Part shown: positions 35,973 to 44,995 of the stretch, one piece after another
Numbering within the stretch: position 1 is the first letter of the stretch
Layout: each line of letters begins with the position of its first letter
Source of the DNA: Caulobacter sp. NIBR2454
Lineage (GTDB): Bacteria > Pseudomonadota > Alphaproteobacteria > Caulobacterales > Caulobacteraceae
DNA: 64,000 nt
Direction: 5' to 3'
NCBI RefSeq assembly: GCF_027474405.1
Contig: NZ_CP114871.1
Coordinates: forward strand, 1,311,001 to 1,375,000
Position numbers and translations under genes: made by a program
Notes under the pieces: model-generated
Database searches by the model: none
What the model was told of the DNA's origin: nothing
What the model saw: the letters and a program-made list of their open reading frames with translations, nothing else

Positions 35973-36050
35973 CCAAGCTTCGCCTTAACGGTTCGGTGGG
36001 GCTTCTCCAGTAATGTAGCGACACCTATCGTCTGAGCCGGGACCAGAGCC

Positions 36051-37382
36051 TTGTCCGCCCAAGCGAAACTTGCCGGTCGCCGCCGCCTGACCCAGGCGGA
36101 GCTGGACCTGATCGTCGGCTCTCATGAGCGCTATTTGCAGCGCAAGCCCGGCGGTCGCCGCGCATCCCTGCGTTTCGTGCATCTGGGCGGGCTGAACCTT
36201 TCAGGGCGTAATCTGTCGGAAGCGGACCTGTCGGCCTCGGTGCTGGAGGGCTGCCGCCTGGTCCGCACCAAGCTGGAGAGGGCGGACCTGTTCGGCTGCG
36301 ATCTGCGCATGGCCGACCTGCGCCAGGCGGTGATGGTCAAGGCGGACCTGCGCGGCGTGTGCCTGCGCGGCGCCGACCTGTCCCAGGCCGACCTTACCGG
36401 CGCCGACTTTCGCGAGGGCAAGGTCGCCATGCCCAGCGAAAAGAGCGGCCTGGACATCGCCCGTCACGAGCAGCGTGTGGGCGAGGTGGACGAAGCCAAC
36501 TTCACCGGCGCCATCCTGGACGACGCCGAGATGAGCGGCGTCTCCGCCTTCGCCGCCGATTTCACCGATTGCTCCATGGTCGGCGCCAAGCTGATCGGGG
36601 CCAATCTGAAGGACGCCAACTTCTCCGGCGCGCTGATGCAGGGCGCGGACATGAGCGGCGCCAATCTGGAGAACGCCAACTTCGCCGGCGCCGTCGTGGT
36701 CGGCATGACCATGGAGAAGGCCAAGACGGCCGGAGCGCGCATGGAGAAGGTGCTGCGCGAGCCCACCGAAGAAGCGGCGAGCAAGGCTCCCGAACTGCTT
36801 GAGCGCGCCCAGGCCAACCAGGCCTGGTGCAAGACCGGCGGCAAGGAGGGCGCGGCCGCCAAGCTGGACGGCGAGGACCTGCGTCCCCTGGCTGGGGCGT
36901 TGAAAGGCATGCGCATGACGGCCATGAGCGCCAAGGGGGCGTGCATGGTGGGGCTGGACCTGTCGGGCGCGCACCTGCAGGGGGCCAAACTGGAAGACGC
37001 CGACATGCGGGCGGTCAATTTGCGGGGCGCGGACCTTCGCGGCGCCAAGCTGATGCGGGCTGACTTGACCAAGGCCGATCTGCGGGGCGCCTATCTGGGG
37101 CCGTTGCCCCTGGGCGGCCGGGAAATCTCCACCGACGTGACGGGCGCCAAGCTTCGCTATGTGGCGGCGCAGACGGCGAACCTGACCCTGGCGGTGCTGG
37201 ACGCCGCCGACCTGCGCGGGGCGGACCTGACCGCGGCGGTCATGGATGGGGTGAGCATCAAGGACGTCGATTTCCGCCAGGTGCAGGGTTTCGAGCCGCC
37301 CAAGGAAGAGCCCACAGAGGACGAGTTCGGTCCTCTCAAGACGCCAGTGTCCATCGAGGACGCGGCGGAGTCCGGCCAATAG
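36051..37382 (+). CDS. Pentapeptide-repeat protein, second of tandem pair
   Basis: 443 residues from a TTG start; the frame gives 'SAQAKLAGRRRLTQAELDLI', aligned with the beginning of the preceding gene ('HRRLTQQEVDLI'), which supports this start. Same architecture: N-terminal module, repeat block (about 45-235), linker 'NQAWCKTGGKEGAAAKLDGE' (about 262-281), repeat block (about 282-410), and an acidic tail rich in Glu and Pro. It arose from the neighbour by tandem duplication and diverged. A strong hairpin follows the stop codon but its T tract serves the opposite strand. Confidence 0.85.
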   Translation: MSAQAKLAGRRRLTQAELDLIVGSHERYLQRKPGGRRASLRFVHLGGLNLSGRNLSEADLSASVLEGCRLVRTKLERADLFGCDLRMADLRQAVMVKADLRGVCLRGADLSQADLTGADFREGKVAMPSEKSGLDIARHEQRVGEVDEANFTGAILDDAEMSGVSAFAADFTDCSMVGAKLIGANLKDANFSGALMQGADMSGANLENANFAGAVVVGMTMEKAKTAGARMEKVLREPTEEAASKAPELLERAQANQAWCKTGGKEGAAAKLDGEDLRPLAGALKGMRMTAMSAKGACMVGLDLSGAHLQGAKLEDADMRAVNLRGADLRGAKLMRADLTKADLRGAYLGPLPLGGREISTDVTGAKLRYVAAQTANLTLAVLDAADLRGADLTAAVMDGVSIKDVDFRQVQGFEPPKEEPTEDEFGPLKTPVSIEDAAESGQ

Positions 37383-37386
37383 AAAA

Positions 37387-37412
37387 AAGGCGGCGCATCG
37401 CTGCGCCGCCTT
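37387..37412 (-). terminator. Intrinsic terminator of hsp20
   Basis: Stem AAGGCGGCGCA/TGCGCCGCCTT with loop TCGC; on the minus strand it is followed by TTTTTTC. A second hairpin, CAGTCAGAC/GTCTGACTG at 37423-37448, stands between it and the hsp20 stop codon. Confidence 0.85.
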
Positions 37413-37469
37413 GCAGTTTCACCAGTCAGACCGGGGGACGTCTGACTGCTGTCTTGAGAGTGAAGCCGC

Positions 37470-37931
37470 TTAGGCGGCCTTTTCGCCTTCGATCAGCGGT
37501 GCGTCAGTCGTGGCCGTCGAGATTTCGATGCGGCGCGGCTTTAGCGATTCCGGCAGTTCGCGCTTCAACGAAATGGCCAGCAGGCCGTCGCGAAGCTGGG
37601 CGTCGGTGACCACCACATAGTCGGCCAGCTGGAACTTGCGGTCGAAGTTCCGCTCGGCCAGGCCGCGGTGCAGATAGCGCTTGGCTTCATCGTTGGCCGT
37701 CTTGCGGCCCTGGACGGTCAGGAGGTTTTCCTTGACCTCGATGCTCAGCTCTTCGGACTTGAAGCCCGCGACCGCGATCTCGATGCGGTAGGCGTTCTCG
37801 TCGGTGCGCTCGATATTGTAGGGCGGATAGCCGCTGGCGGCTTCGTTAGTGGCGGCGGCGTCAAGCAGCGCGGCCAGGCGGTCGAAGCCCACGACGGAGC
37901 GGTACAGGGGGGAAAGGTCGATCGTACGCAT
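37470..37931 (-). CDS. Small heat-shock protein (Hsp20 family)
   Basis: 153 residues from 'MRTIDLSPLYRSVVGFDRLA'. The alpha-crystallin domain runs about 38-130: 'PPYNIERTDENAYRIEIAVA', 'GFKSEELSIEVKENLLTVQG', 'RDGLLAISLKRELPE' (A/G-x-L motif), then 'KPRRIEI' tail with the IXI-like motif. It is an ATP-independent holdase of the class A type of Alphaproteobacteria (IbpA-like). The ATG at 37931 is used because GAGGGA precedes it by seven bases; that site lies in a ROSE-like thermometer. Confidence 0.95.
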   Translation of the reverse strand: MRTIDLSPLYRSVVGFDRLAALLDAAATNEAASGYPPYNIERTDENAYRIEIAVAGFKSEELSIEVKENLLTVQGRKTANDEAKRYLHRGLAERNFDRKFQLADYVVVTDAQLRDGLLAISLKRELPESLKPRRIEISTATTDAPLIEGEKAA

Positions 37932-38070
37932 GGTCACATCCCTCTTTGCATAAGCAAGGTTGCGGTTTTCGGACTTCTCGGCGGCCCGATTTGGCCCCGC
38001 CTGCAAGTCCGTGAAGGCCCGACATCGGCGCCTTCGCTGTATGAGTTAGGATCGAGCGAAAACGCTTCAA
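37932..38070 (-). promoter_or_regulatory. ROSE-like RNA thermometer before hsp20
   Basis: On the minus strand the Shine-Dalgarno AGGGA (37943-37939) can pair with UUGCU (37957-37953), giving U-A, U-G, G-G, C-G and U-A, the exact pairing described for ROSE elements of alphaproteobacterial hsp20 genes (consensus UYGCU). Upstream, GGCGG/CCGCC (about 38008-37976) forms another hairpin. The upstream limit given is approximate. Confidence 0.6.
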
Positions 38071-38153
38071 GCCCCTCCTCGAAATAGTGGATGGGCAAGA
38101 CGACCGCGGCTTGGCTCAGCCAGCCGCGGTCGCCGATGCGCGAGTGGCGCCCC

Positions 38154-40568
38154 CTAGAAGCTGTAGCGCAGCGTGGCGCCGATCTCACGCGGGCGGGCCG
38201 AATAGCCTTCGCCGACGCCGAAGCTGCCCGGGTAGCAGGTCCCGGCGTCGAGATAGCGTTCGTTTGTGAGGTTGCGAGCATAGACCGTCGCCTGCCACCC
38301 GCCGGCGGTGTCCGCGACGCCCACGCGTCCCGAGAGGAGCCCGTAAGATGGCTGCCGGACGAACGAGCAGTTGCGCGTGTCCAGTTCTTGATCGCTGCGC
38401 CAGGAGTAATCGAGGTTGCCGATGAACTCGGTGGCTCCGGCGCCGATCGGCGTGCGGACATCCGCGCCCAAAGTGTAGTTCCAGGCCGGCGTGCGGGCGA
38501 ACTTCGTGGCGGTGGTGATTGGCGAGCTGGCGTCCGTCTCGGTGTAGCGCGCATCGATATGGCCGATGCTTGCGTTGAGGGTCAGCGGCTTGGCGACCCG
38601 CGCGGTGATTTCCGCTTCGAAGCCGCGGACGCGGGCGCCGGCGGCGTTCTCGGTTGTGAAGCCGAGCACGCGGGTGATCGGATCAGCCACCGTGAACGGC
38701 ACCTGGATGTCGTCATAGTCGGTCTGGAAGACAGAGGCGTTGAAGCGCAGCCGGCGATCAAGGAGGTCGGTCTTGACCCCGACCTCGAACGCCGAGGCGG
38801 TCTCCGGACCGAAGGATTCGATCGCCGCCTCGAAGGTGGGGCGGCCTTCGAAGCCACCGCTCTTGAAGCCGCGCGACCAGGAGGCGTAGGTCAGGATGTC
38901 GGCGCTGAAGCGATATTCCACGCCAATTTTGGGGGCGAGGTTGGAATCCTGACGCTGAAGATCGGCAGGAGGGAAGACCAGCAGGTTGGCGACCCTGCGC
39001 CGATGCACGGCACTGTATTTCTTGTCGTCCTCGGTCCAGCGCAGCCCGGCTGTGACGCTGAAGGCGTCGGTGAGAGCGAAGGTCGCCTGACCGAAGAGCG
39101 CGGTGCTGCTGTTCGAAGTCTTGTTCAGAATATCGAGGTTGAGGTCGAAGCTGAGGTTGAGCGGGTTGCCCCGGCCGCCCGCGCACGGGAAGCCTGCCGG
39201 CGCCGCGGGACAGGAGAACGCGGGCGCGCCGTTCGGCAGGGTCGGGATCGTCGCTAGAGGAACCAGCGCGAATGGCAGGCTCTCCAGCGTCGCATAGAGG
39301 CCGCCCAGCGCGTCGAGGTGATTGCGGTCGGTGGCCCGCTCTTCGAAATAGTAGGCGCCCACAAGCCAGTCGAGGCGGTCGTTGAAGCTGGTCCCCGCAA
39401 GCTGCAGTTCTTGGCTGAACTGGTTCTGCGTGATCGTCTGCTGCGACTGGCCGACAGCGTAGGGCGAGCCGTCCGCGTCGCGCCCGAACGTGGTGTCGAG
39501 TTCGCGATAGGCGGTGATCGACTTCAACTGCACGGAACCGAGATCGTAGGCGAGCGTCGTCGCCACGCCCCAAATGTCGACATTGTTGACGTTGGGGCCA
39601 GTCCCCAGGCTGACATCGCGGTCGCTGGATATGAACTTGGGCCCAAAGGTGTCGTTGAACAGCGGACCCAGCACCACCGCATTGTACAGCGGGAGAAGAT
39701 TGGGGGCGGTCTCGACGCCGGTCAGCGAGACGACGCCGCCGTTCTCGCGCTGGTGGGTCCCGTCGGCGCTGAACAGAGCGGTGAACCGGTCGGTCGGCTT
39801 CCATTCCGCCACGAAGCGGGCGGACAGGCTGTTCTCGTCGCCCATCTCGTCGCCGGCAAGCGGGCGAGAACCATAGCCGTCGGCACGCTTGTACGACGCC
39901 GACAGACGCGTGCGCAGCGTGTCGCTGATCGGCAGGTTCAGCGAGCCGCGGGCGACCACACGATTGAACTCGCCATAGGTCAGCTCACCCCAGCCGCCGG
40001 TCTCGGCGGTCGGGCGCGCGGTGGTGACGTTGATGGCCCCACCGATCGTGTTGCGGCCAAACAAGGTGCCTTGTGGCCCCCGCAGCACTTCCAGCCGCTC
40101 GAGATCGACGAGGTCGAGCACACCGCCGACCGACCGCGCGATATAGACGCCGTCGAGATAGATGCCGACGCCTGGGTCGGTCGTGATCGCAAAGTCGTTC
40201 TGGCCGATGCCGCGGATGAACACCGACGCGCTGGACGTCGATCCCCCCACCGGCGCGGTGGTGGCGAAGGTGATGTTGGGGGTGAAGTTCTGGACCTGGG
40301 ACAGGCTGACCATGTTGCGCCGCTCGATCGCATCGGCCGTGAAGGCGGTGATCGAGACCGGGACGTCCTGCAGGCGCTCTTCGCGGCGGCGGGCTGTGAC
40401 GACGATCTCCTCGATCTGAGACGTCTCCACCTCTGACGGAGGGTTGGCGGTAGGCTGGGTTTCAGTCTCAACGGCCTGCGCGGACGCTGACGTGGCGATG
40501 CCGAGCAGCGCGGCCGCGGAGGCGGTCAGCAGCAGCCGGGGGAGGACATTCGCGTGAATCTTGGACAT
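38154..40568 (-). CDS. TonB-dependent outer-membrane receptor
   Basis: 804 residues from 'MSKIHANVLPRLLLTASAAA', a signal peptide; upstream in-frame codons are Arg/Pro-rich and unlikely. The TonB box/plug begins 'IEEIVVTARRREERLQDVPV' (about 53-72), followed by plug 'IRGIGQNDFAITTDPGVGIY', and the 22-strand barrel ends in 'TLRYSF' with the terminal Phe. The sequence style is that of the large TBDR families of sphingomonads and Caulobacter, which import carbohydrates, siderophores or aromatic compounds. It is divergent from an amidase gene across a 170-base promoter region. Confidence 0.93.
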   Translation of the reverse strand: MSKIHANVLPRLLLTASAAALLGIATSASAQAVETETQPTANPPSEVETSQIEEIVVTARRREERLQDVPVSITAFTADAIERRNMVSLSQVQNFTPNITFATTAPVGGSTSSASVFIRGIGQNDFAITTDPGVGIYLDGVYIARSVGGVLDLVDLERLEVLRGPQGTLFGRNTIGGAINVTTARPTAETGGWGELTYGEFNRVVARGSLNLPISDTLRTRLSASYKRADGYGSRPLAGDEMGDENSLSARFVAEWKPTDRFTALFSADGTHQRENGGVVSLTGVETAPNLLPLYNAVVLGPLFNDTFGPKFISSDRDVSLGTGPNVNNVDIWGVATTLAYDLGSVQLKSITAYRELDTTFGRDADGSPYAVGQSQQTITQNQFSQELQLAGTSFNDRLDWLVGAYYFEERATDRNHLDALGGLYATLESLPFALVPLATIPTLPNGAPAFSCPAAPAGFPCAGGRGNPLNLSFDLNLDILNKTSNSSTALFGQATFALTDAFSVTAGLRWTEDDKKYSAVHRRRVANLLVFPPADLQRQDSNLAPKIGVEYRFSADILTYASWSRGFKSGGFEGRPTFEAAIESFGPETASAFEVGVKTDLLDRRLRFNASVFQTDYDDIQVPFTVADPITRVLGFTTENAAGARVRGFEAEITARVAKPLTLNASIGHIDARYTETDASSPITTATKFARTPAWNYTLGADVRTPIGAGATEFIGNLDYSWRSDQELDTRNCSFVRQPSYGLLSGRVGVADTAGGWQATVYARNLTNERYLDAGTCYPGSFGVGEGYSARPREIGATLRYSF

Positions 40569-40738
40569 GATAAGCCGTAGTGTTCTTTCTAGAGCCGTCG
40601 GTGGGGAGCGCGTTCGGGTGTCTTCGCGGCGGGCATGGCCGGACGCGTGACGACTAGGAAATGACGGCGAAGACGCGGTGTGACGATCATCCCTTTGGAT
40701 GACATCGGCGCCAGGCGGCGTCCTGCGCCGCGGGCCAA

Positions 40739-42184
40739 ATGCAGGAGTTCTCCATCCACATCGACGAGTATGCCCGCCAGGATGCGACCGGCCTTGCTGC
40801 ACTCATCCGCTCCGGCGAGGTGTCGGCGGCGGAGGTCAAAGCCTGCGCATTAGCCGCCATCGAAGCCGTTGATCCCGCCATCCAGGCGGTGCTCGATGCG
40901 CCCCGGGCCGCGCCGACATCGCTGCATGCAGGGCCGTTGGCGGGCGTTCCGTTCCTCATCAAGGATCTTGGCCCCACGCTTGCGGGCCTCAGGTCCGAAG
41001 CGGGGAGCCGGCTGTGCGCGGGTCATGTGGCGACGCAGACCTCGCACCTGGTCGACAGCTATCTCCGGGCGGGCCTCGCCGTGGTCGGACGCACCAAATC
41101 GGCGGAGTTCGGCTTCAGCGCCACCACCGAGCCGGCGCTGTACGGACCGGCCCGCAACCCCTGGAACCCCCTGTATTCTCCCGGCGGATCGAGCGGCGGT
41201 TCCGCCGCGGCGGTCGCGGCGGGGGCTGCGCCGGCCGCGCACGCCAATGACGCAGGCGGATCGATACGGATTCCGGCCGCCTTCTGCGGCCTTGTCGGCC
41301 TCAAGCCCTCTCGCGGGCGGATCTCCGTCGGCCCGGCCATGAGCGAGGCGGTGGCTGGGCTGGGCGTGGACCATGTGGTCACGCGCACGGTGCGCGACAC
41401 CGCACTGTTGCTGGACATCGCCCATGGACCTCGCCCGGGCGATCCTTATGGCGTGGCCGCTCCCGACGGTTTCTTTGTGGACGCCGTGCGCCCGCCGCGC
41501 CGACGGCTGCGCATCGCCGTCGTCGAGCGGGCCTTCGACGGCGGCGCTATCGATCCGCAGATCACGGCCGCGCTGAGAGAAACCGCCGACCATCTCGCCG
41601 AGCTTGGCCATGGCGTCGAACGGATCGATCTGGCGCTGGGCGTGCGGTGGGGGGACTATGTCGGCGCCACCCTGGCGCTGTGGTGCGCAAATATCGCCCA
41701 AGTCGTGGATGGGATCGCCGCCGCCACGGGTCGGGCGATCGATGCGAGTACGCTACAGGCCGGGACGCTTCAGGCGTATCGGCACGGCAAGTCGCTGCCG
41801 GCGACCGGCGTCTTCGACGCCTATGCGACCCTCAACACCGTCCGACAGACCGTCGCGCGCCATTTCGCCGACATCGACCTGCTGCTTTCCCCAGTGACGC
41901 CGCGCCTGACGCCGCGTATCGGCGCGCCCGATGTCGTCGTGGAGGGACGAGAGATTGCCGAATGGGGAGCGGATCTGTTCGCCTATGTAGGCTTTGCATC
42001 CCTGTTCAACGTGACGGGCGGCCCGGCGATCTCCCTGCCGCTGCACCAGTGCAGCGAGGGAATGCCCCTCGGCCTGCAATTCGCAGCAGCACCAGGCGAC
42101 GAGGCGCTGCTGCTGTCGATCGCCGCCGAACTGGAGAACTCACGTCCCTGGTCCGGACGGCGGCCGACGATCTTCGCCGCCTGA
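40739..42184 (+). CDS. Amidase (amidase signature family)
   Basis: 481 residues. The Ser-cisSer-Lys triad is seen: Lys in 'GVPFLIKDLGPTLAG' (about residue 80), the Gly/Ser stretch 'YSPGGSSGGSAAAVAAG' (about 147-163) and nucleophile Ser in 'NDAGGSIRIPAAFCGLVGLK' (about 175). The sequence near Lys is like 6-aminohexanoate cyclic dimer hydrolase (NylA) and other amidases that act on cyclic or aryl amides. It has no signal peptide. The start has a weak ribosome-binding site. It stands tail-to-tail, 16 bases away, with an amidohydrolase gene and head-to-head with the TonB receptor. Confidence 0.9.
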   Translation: MQEFSIHIDEYARQDATGLAALIRSGEVSAAEVKACALAAIEAVDPAIQAVLDAPRAAPTSLHAGPLAGVPFLIKDLGPTLAGLRSEAGSRLCAGHVATQTSHLVDSYLRAGLAVVGRTKSAEFGFSATTEPALYGPARNPWNPLYSPGGSSGGSAAAVAAGAAPAAHANDAGGSIRIPAAFCGLVGLKPSRGRISVGPAMSEAVAGLGVDHVVTRTVRDTALLLDIAHGPRPGDPYGVAAPDGFFVDAVRPPRRRLRIAVVERAFDGGAIDPQITAALRETADHLAELGHGVERIDLALGVRWGDYVGATLALWCANIAQVVDGIAAATGRAIDASTLQAGTLQAYRHGKSLPATGVFDAYATLNTVRQTVARHFADIDLLLSPVTPRLTPRIGAPDVVVEGREIAEWGADLFAYVGFASLFNVTGGPAISLPLHQCSEGMPLGLQFAAAPGDEALLLSIAAELENSRPWSGRRPTIFAA

Positions 42185-42200
42185 TCCCGGCGCGAGCCGT

Positions 42201-43937
42201 TCACGCCAGGGTTTTCAGCCCGCCGCTGGAGTGAACAGTACGCCCGCCGACGATGGTCTGGAGCACCTGCGTATCGGGCAGATCGTCGAGCGGCGCCGTC
42301 AACGGATTGCGATCGACGATGGTCATGTCGAAGTGCATGCCCGGGCGAAGGGCTCCGATGTCGGTGCGTCCCATCACCTTCGCGCCGTTCTCGGTCCAAC
42401 CGCTGAGCGACTGCTGGCGGGTGAGGCCGTGGCCGGGCAGATGCGCGACGCTGTGGTTGCTGCCACAGAAGCGGCAGCTTTCCTGAAGGGCGATATGTTC
42501 GAAGACATTCTTCGGCCCCCAGTCGGTCCCGTTGGCGACCGTTAGCCCATGATCCCACATCCGCTTCATCGGCACCTGATCGTCGTGGATGTGCGACCCG
42601 ATCCGCTCGGCATAGAGATCGCCCTTGCCCCACAGGAAGCTGCTGCTGGTGGTGACGTCCATGCCCAGGGCGGCGAGCTTCTTGATGTGCTTCTTGCGGA
42701 TCAGGATGTTGTGTTGCGACACCCAGCCGCGGCCTTTTACGGTGCGGCCGTTAAGCACCTCGGCGAGCAGAGAGAAGAACATGTCTTGGTTCTTGTCGCC
42801 GCCCTGCACGACGTTGAGGCGAATGTCGTTGTCCAGGCAGAATTCAATGATCCGCCGCTCCGCCGCATCCGACAGGAACTGGTGGCCGCGGGTCTTGCGT
42901 CCGAACGGATCGCGATAGGAAAAATTGGTGCGCAGCAGGCCTGGCCAGCAAGGCCCGCCGTTGCCGTAGGACAGCCCTTCGAAGCTGTACATGTCATCGT
43001 CGCCGCCCCGTAGGGTCAGCGCGTTGGTGAGGCGCCCGAGCTGCTCTTCCTCGCTCAGGTCGATGTGCGGCTGGAAGACCGCGATTGAATAATCGACCGC
43101 GCAGTGGACGCGCATCGTCAGCTGGCCCTTGTCGCGAATGGACCGCCAGGCGAGGACATGCTCGGGCTCCATGGCGTGCGCTTCGTAGCTGGCCGTCACG
43201 CCAAGCGCATGCATCTGCTGCTGGCCGACGAGACCTCCGACTTCCCAGAGTTCTGGCGGCGGAGCCCCGAAGTGGGACTGGATGGAGAGCCAATAAGGAT
43301 CGAGCGTGTAGTAGTTATTCACCGCCCCGCGCAGGATGCCGGTCGGCTGACCCGACGCATCCTTTTCAATCTCCACGTCGCAGACCTTGTCGGGCGTGAT
43401 GGAGCCTATCCCGACCATGCGCAAAGCCATGCTGTTCATGGCTACGATGTTGGGCGTCCGCGGGCCCCAGGCGGTGATGATGATGGGGTGGACGCTGCTG
43501 GCCTGGTCAAGCTCCCAACGGTTCGGGAGCCGCCCTTCGGGGAGGTCGGTGTACCAGCGCCGGATGAAATAGTGGGGCTCGCCCACCGGGGTGCACTGGA
43601 TCCAGGCTCCCGGCGGAAAGGCCGCGGCGCGCTCGCGGATACGCTTGAGAATATCGGCATGGTCCACCGCATCGAGCAGATCGACCTGCCCGGTCTGGAA
43701 GGCTGCGAAGTGCATCGCGTGGGGGTGGCTGTCGATGAGACCCGGCATCGCGGTGGCGCCCGCCAGATCGATGTGCCGGGAATCGCGTCCGGCCAACCCG
43801 CGCATGTCGTCGAGGGTTCCAACGGCGACAACTTTGCCATCCCGGGCGACGAGCGCTTCGGCGCTGTTCCATTCGCGCCCACCGGTTAGGATCGCACCTC
43901 CGGATACCAAAACAGCGCGCGGATCCTGCTCAATCAT
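42201..43937 (-). CDS. Amidohydrolase family protein (YtcJ-like)
   Basis: 578 residues. The composite domain start 'LVSGGAILTGGREWNSAEAL' is followed by the metal site 'MPGLIDSHPHAMHFAAF' (HxH at about 70-72); later metal ligands are in 'VTASYEAHAM', and the catalytic Asp in 'TVANGTDWGPKNVF' (about 475). The C-terminus has 'GALRPGMHFDMTIVDRNPL', typical of amidohydrolase-3/YtcJ proteins. It hydrolyses C-N bonds of an unknown amide or cyclic substrate. With the amidase and TonB receptor it may form a catabolic set. Confidence 0.9.
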   Translation of the reverse strand: MIEQDPRAVLVSGGAILTGGREWNSAEALVARDGKVVAVGTLDDMRGLAGRDSRHIDLAGATAMPGLIDSHPHAMHFAAFQTGQVDLLDAVDHADILKRIRERAAAFPPGAWIQCTPVGEPHYFIRRWYTDLPEGRLPNRWELDQASSVHPIIITAWGPRTPNIVAMNSMALRMVGIGSITPDKVCDVEIEKDASGQPTGILRGAVNNYYTLDPYWLSIQSHFGAPPPELWEVGGLVGQQQMHALGVTASYEAHAMEPEHVLAWRSIRDKGQLTMRVHCAVDYSIAVFQPHIDLSEEEQLGRLTNALTLRGGDDDMYSFEGLSYGNGGPCWPGLLRTNFSYRDPFGRKTRGHQFLSDAAERRIIEFCLDNDIRLNVVQGGDKNQDMFFSLLAEVLNGRTVKGRGWVSQHNILIRKKHIKKLAALGMDVTTSSSFLWGKGDLYAERIGSHIHDDQVPMKRMWDHGLTVANGTDWGPKNVFEHIALQESCRFCGSNHSVAHLPGHGLTRQQSLSGWTENGAKVMGRTDIGALRPGMHFDMTIVDRNPLTAPLDDLPDTQVLQTIVGGRTVHSSGGLKTLA

Positions 43938-43996
43938 CGACTCTCACTCCAAAACTGGCGGCCGTTAGATTGTCGCGGCCCAGCCCTGGAGGGCTA

Positions 43997-44719
43997 TCAT
44001 CCCAAAGAATGATCCCGTGCCTGCGGGGCGTTGGACAAATAGATCCGCGCGACCAGCTCCGTGCGCGAGCTCACGCGCGCCTTGGCGTAGATCTTCTGAA
44101 GGTGGGTCTTCACAGTCGGCAGCCTGATCGACAGGCGCCGGACGATTTCGTGGTTGCTGGCGCCGTTGCGAAGCATCCGGACAATGGCGATCTGCCGCTC
44201 GCTGAACCCGAAGTCGCTTTCCAACTGCGCCTGATCGGCATGAACGTGCGGCAGATAGAGGTGGACGAGGGAGTATTCCAAAAAGCCGTGGACCTTGGCG
44301 AGCTCGCTCAACTCCGCCTTGTGGAACGGACCCCGATCCCCGGTGCGCAGCAACGAGATGCCGGCGATCAACCGCCCGTCGCCGCGAAACAGCATCTCGG
44401 CCTCATGCTCGATGCGCTGGCCGTGCATGAACTCTCGGAAGTACGCCTCGCTGTTCAGGGCCGCCGCGGGCGGTAGATCGTCAAGCGTTACGATGTTGTG
44501 CGGGCAGTCCGCGAGGCGGCGGGGGTGGAATGGGTCCAGCGCTTCGTACAGGCGAACATAGTCCGGCAGGCCGTCGTAATCGAGGTTGTGAAGGATATGG
44601 CCGTGCGGGTTGTTCGCCTTGTCCACGAGGTAGAAGCAGGCGGCGGTCGCACCACCGAGACGCACGACCATCCTGAGGAGTTCGTGCACGTACGCCGTCT
44701 CGATCGAACGAATGCTCAC
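43997..44719 (-). CDS. LuxR-family transcriptional regulator
   Basis: 240 residues from the GTG at 44719, with GGAGACGGGG upstream; a GTG 38 codons earlier would add an Arg-rich stretch and is less likely. The C-terminal helix-turn-helix is clear: 'FGFSERQIAIVRMLRNGASN' then 'HEIVRRLSIRLPTVKTHLQK' (about 165-205). The N-terminal 150 residues have no autoinducer-type or receiver motif recognised, but may be a GAF/PAS-like sensor. It is located beside the amidohydrolase gene on the same strand and could be the cluster's regulator. Confidence 0.85.
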   Translation of the reverse strand: MSIRSIETAYVHELLRMVVRLGGATAACFYLVDKANNPHGHILHNLDYDGLPDYVRLYEALDPFHPRRLADCPHNIVTLDDLPPAAALNSEAYFREFMHGQRIEHEAEMLFRGDGRLIAGISLLRTGDRGPFHKAELSELAKVHGFLEYSLVHLYLPHVHADQAQLESDFGFSERQIAIVRMLRNGASNHEIVRRLSIRLPTVKTHLQKIYAKARVSSRTELVARIYLSNAPQARDHSLG

Positions 44720-44995
44720 GAAATTCCCCGTCTCCTTACCCGTCCCCTCGACGAGGCGCGTTCCTACGCGCCGAAAGGCTCCTTCCGCAGCGGTGATGCG
44801 TCGAATGCGCCTAGACCGTCGACGAGTGATCACTGGACGTGCGCCGCACTTGAGCCAGCGCGTTCGCGGCGCCCGGCGACCCGCGCGAAATCCCTGTTTT
44901 GGTCATAAGAAGGCGAATGCGCACGATTGGCCCTTGATCGGTCACGCTTGGGCCGTAAGGCTCCGCCCCAGAAGAAAACGCCAGGAGCTCTCCAC

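Noticed and set aside
44720..44833. 38-codon N-terminal extension of the LuxR gene
   Set aside because: GTG start without a ribosome-binding site, Arg-rich product, and a better-placed GTG downstream.
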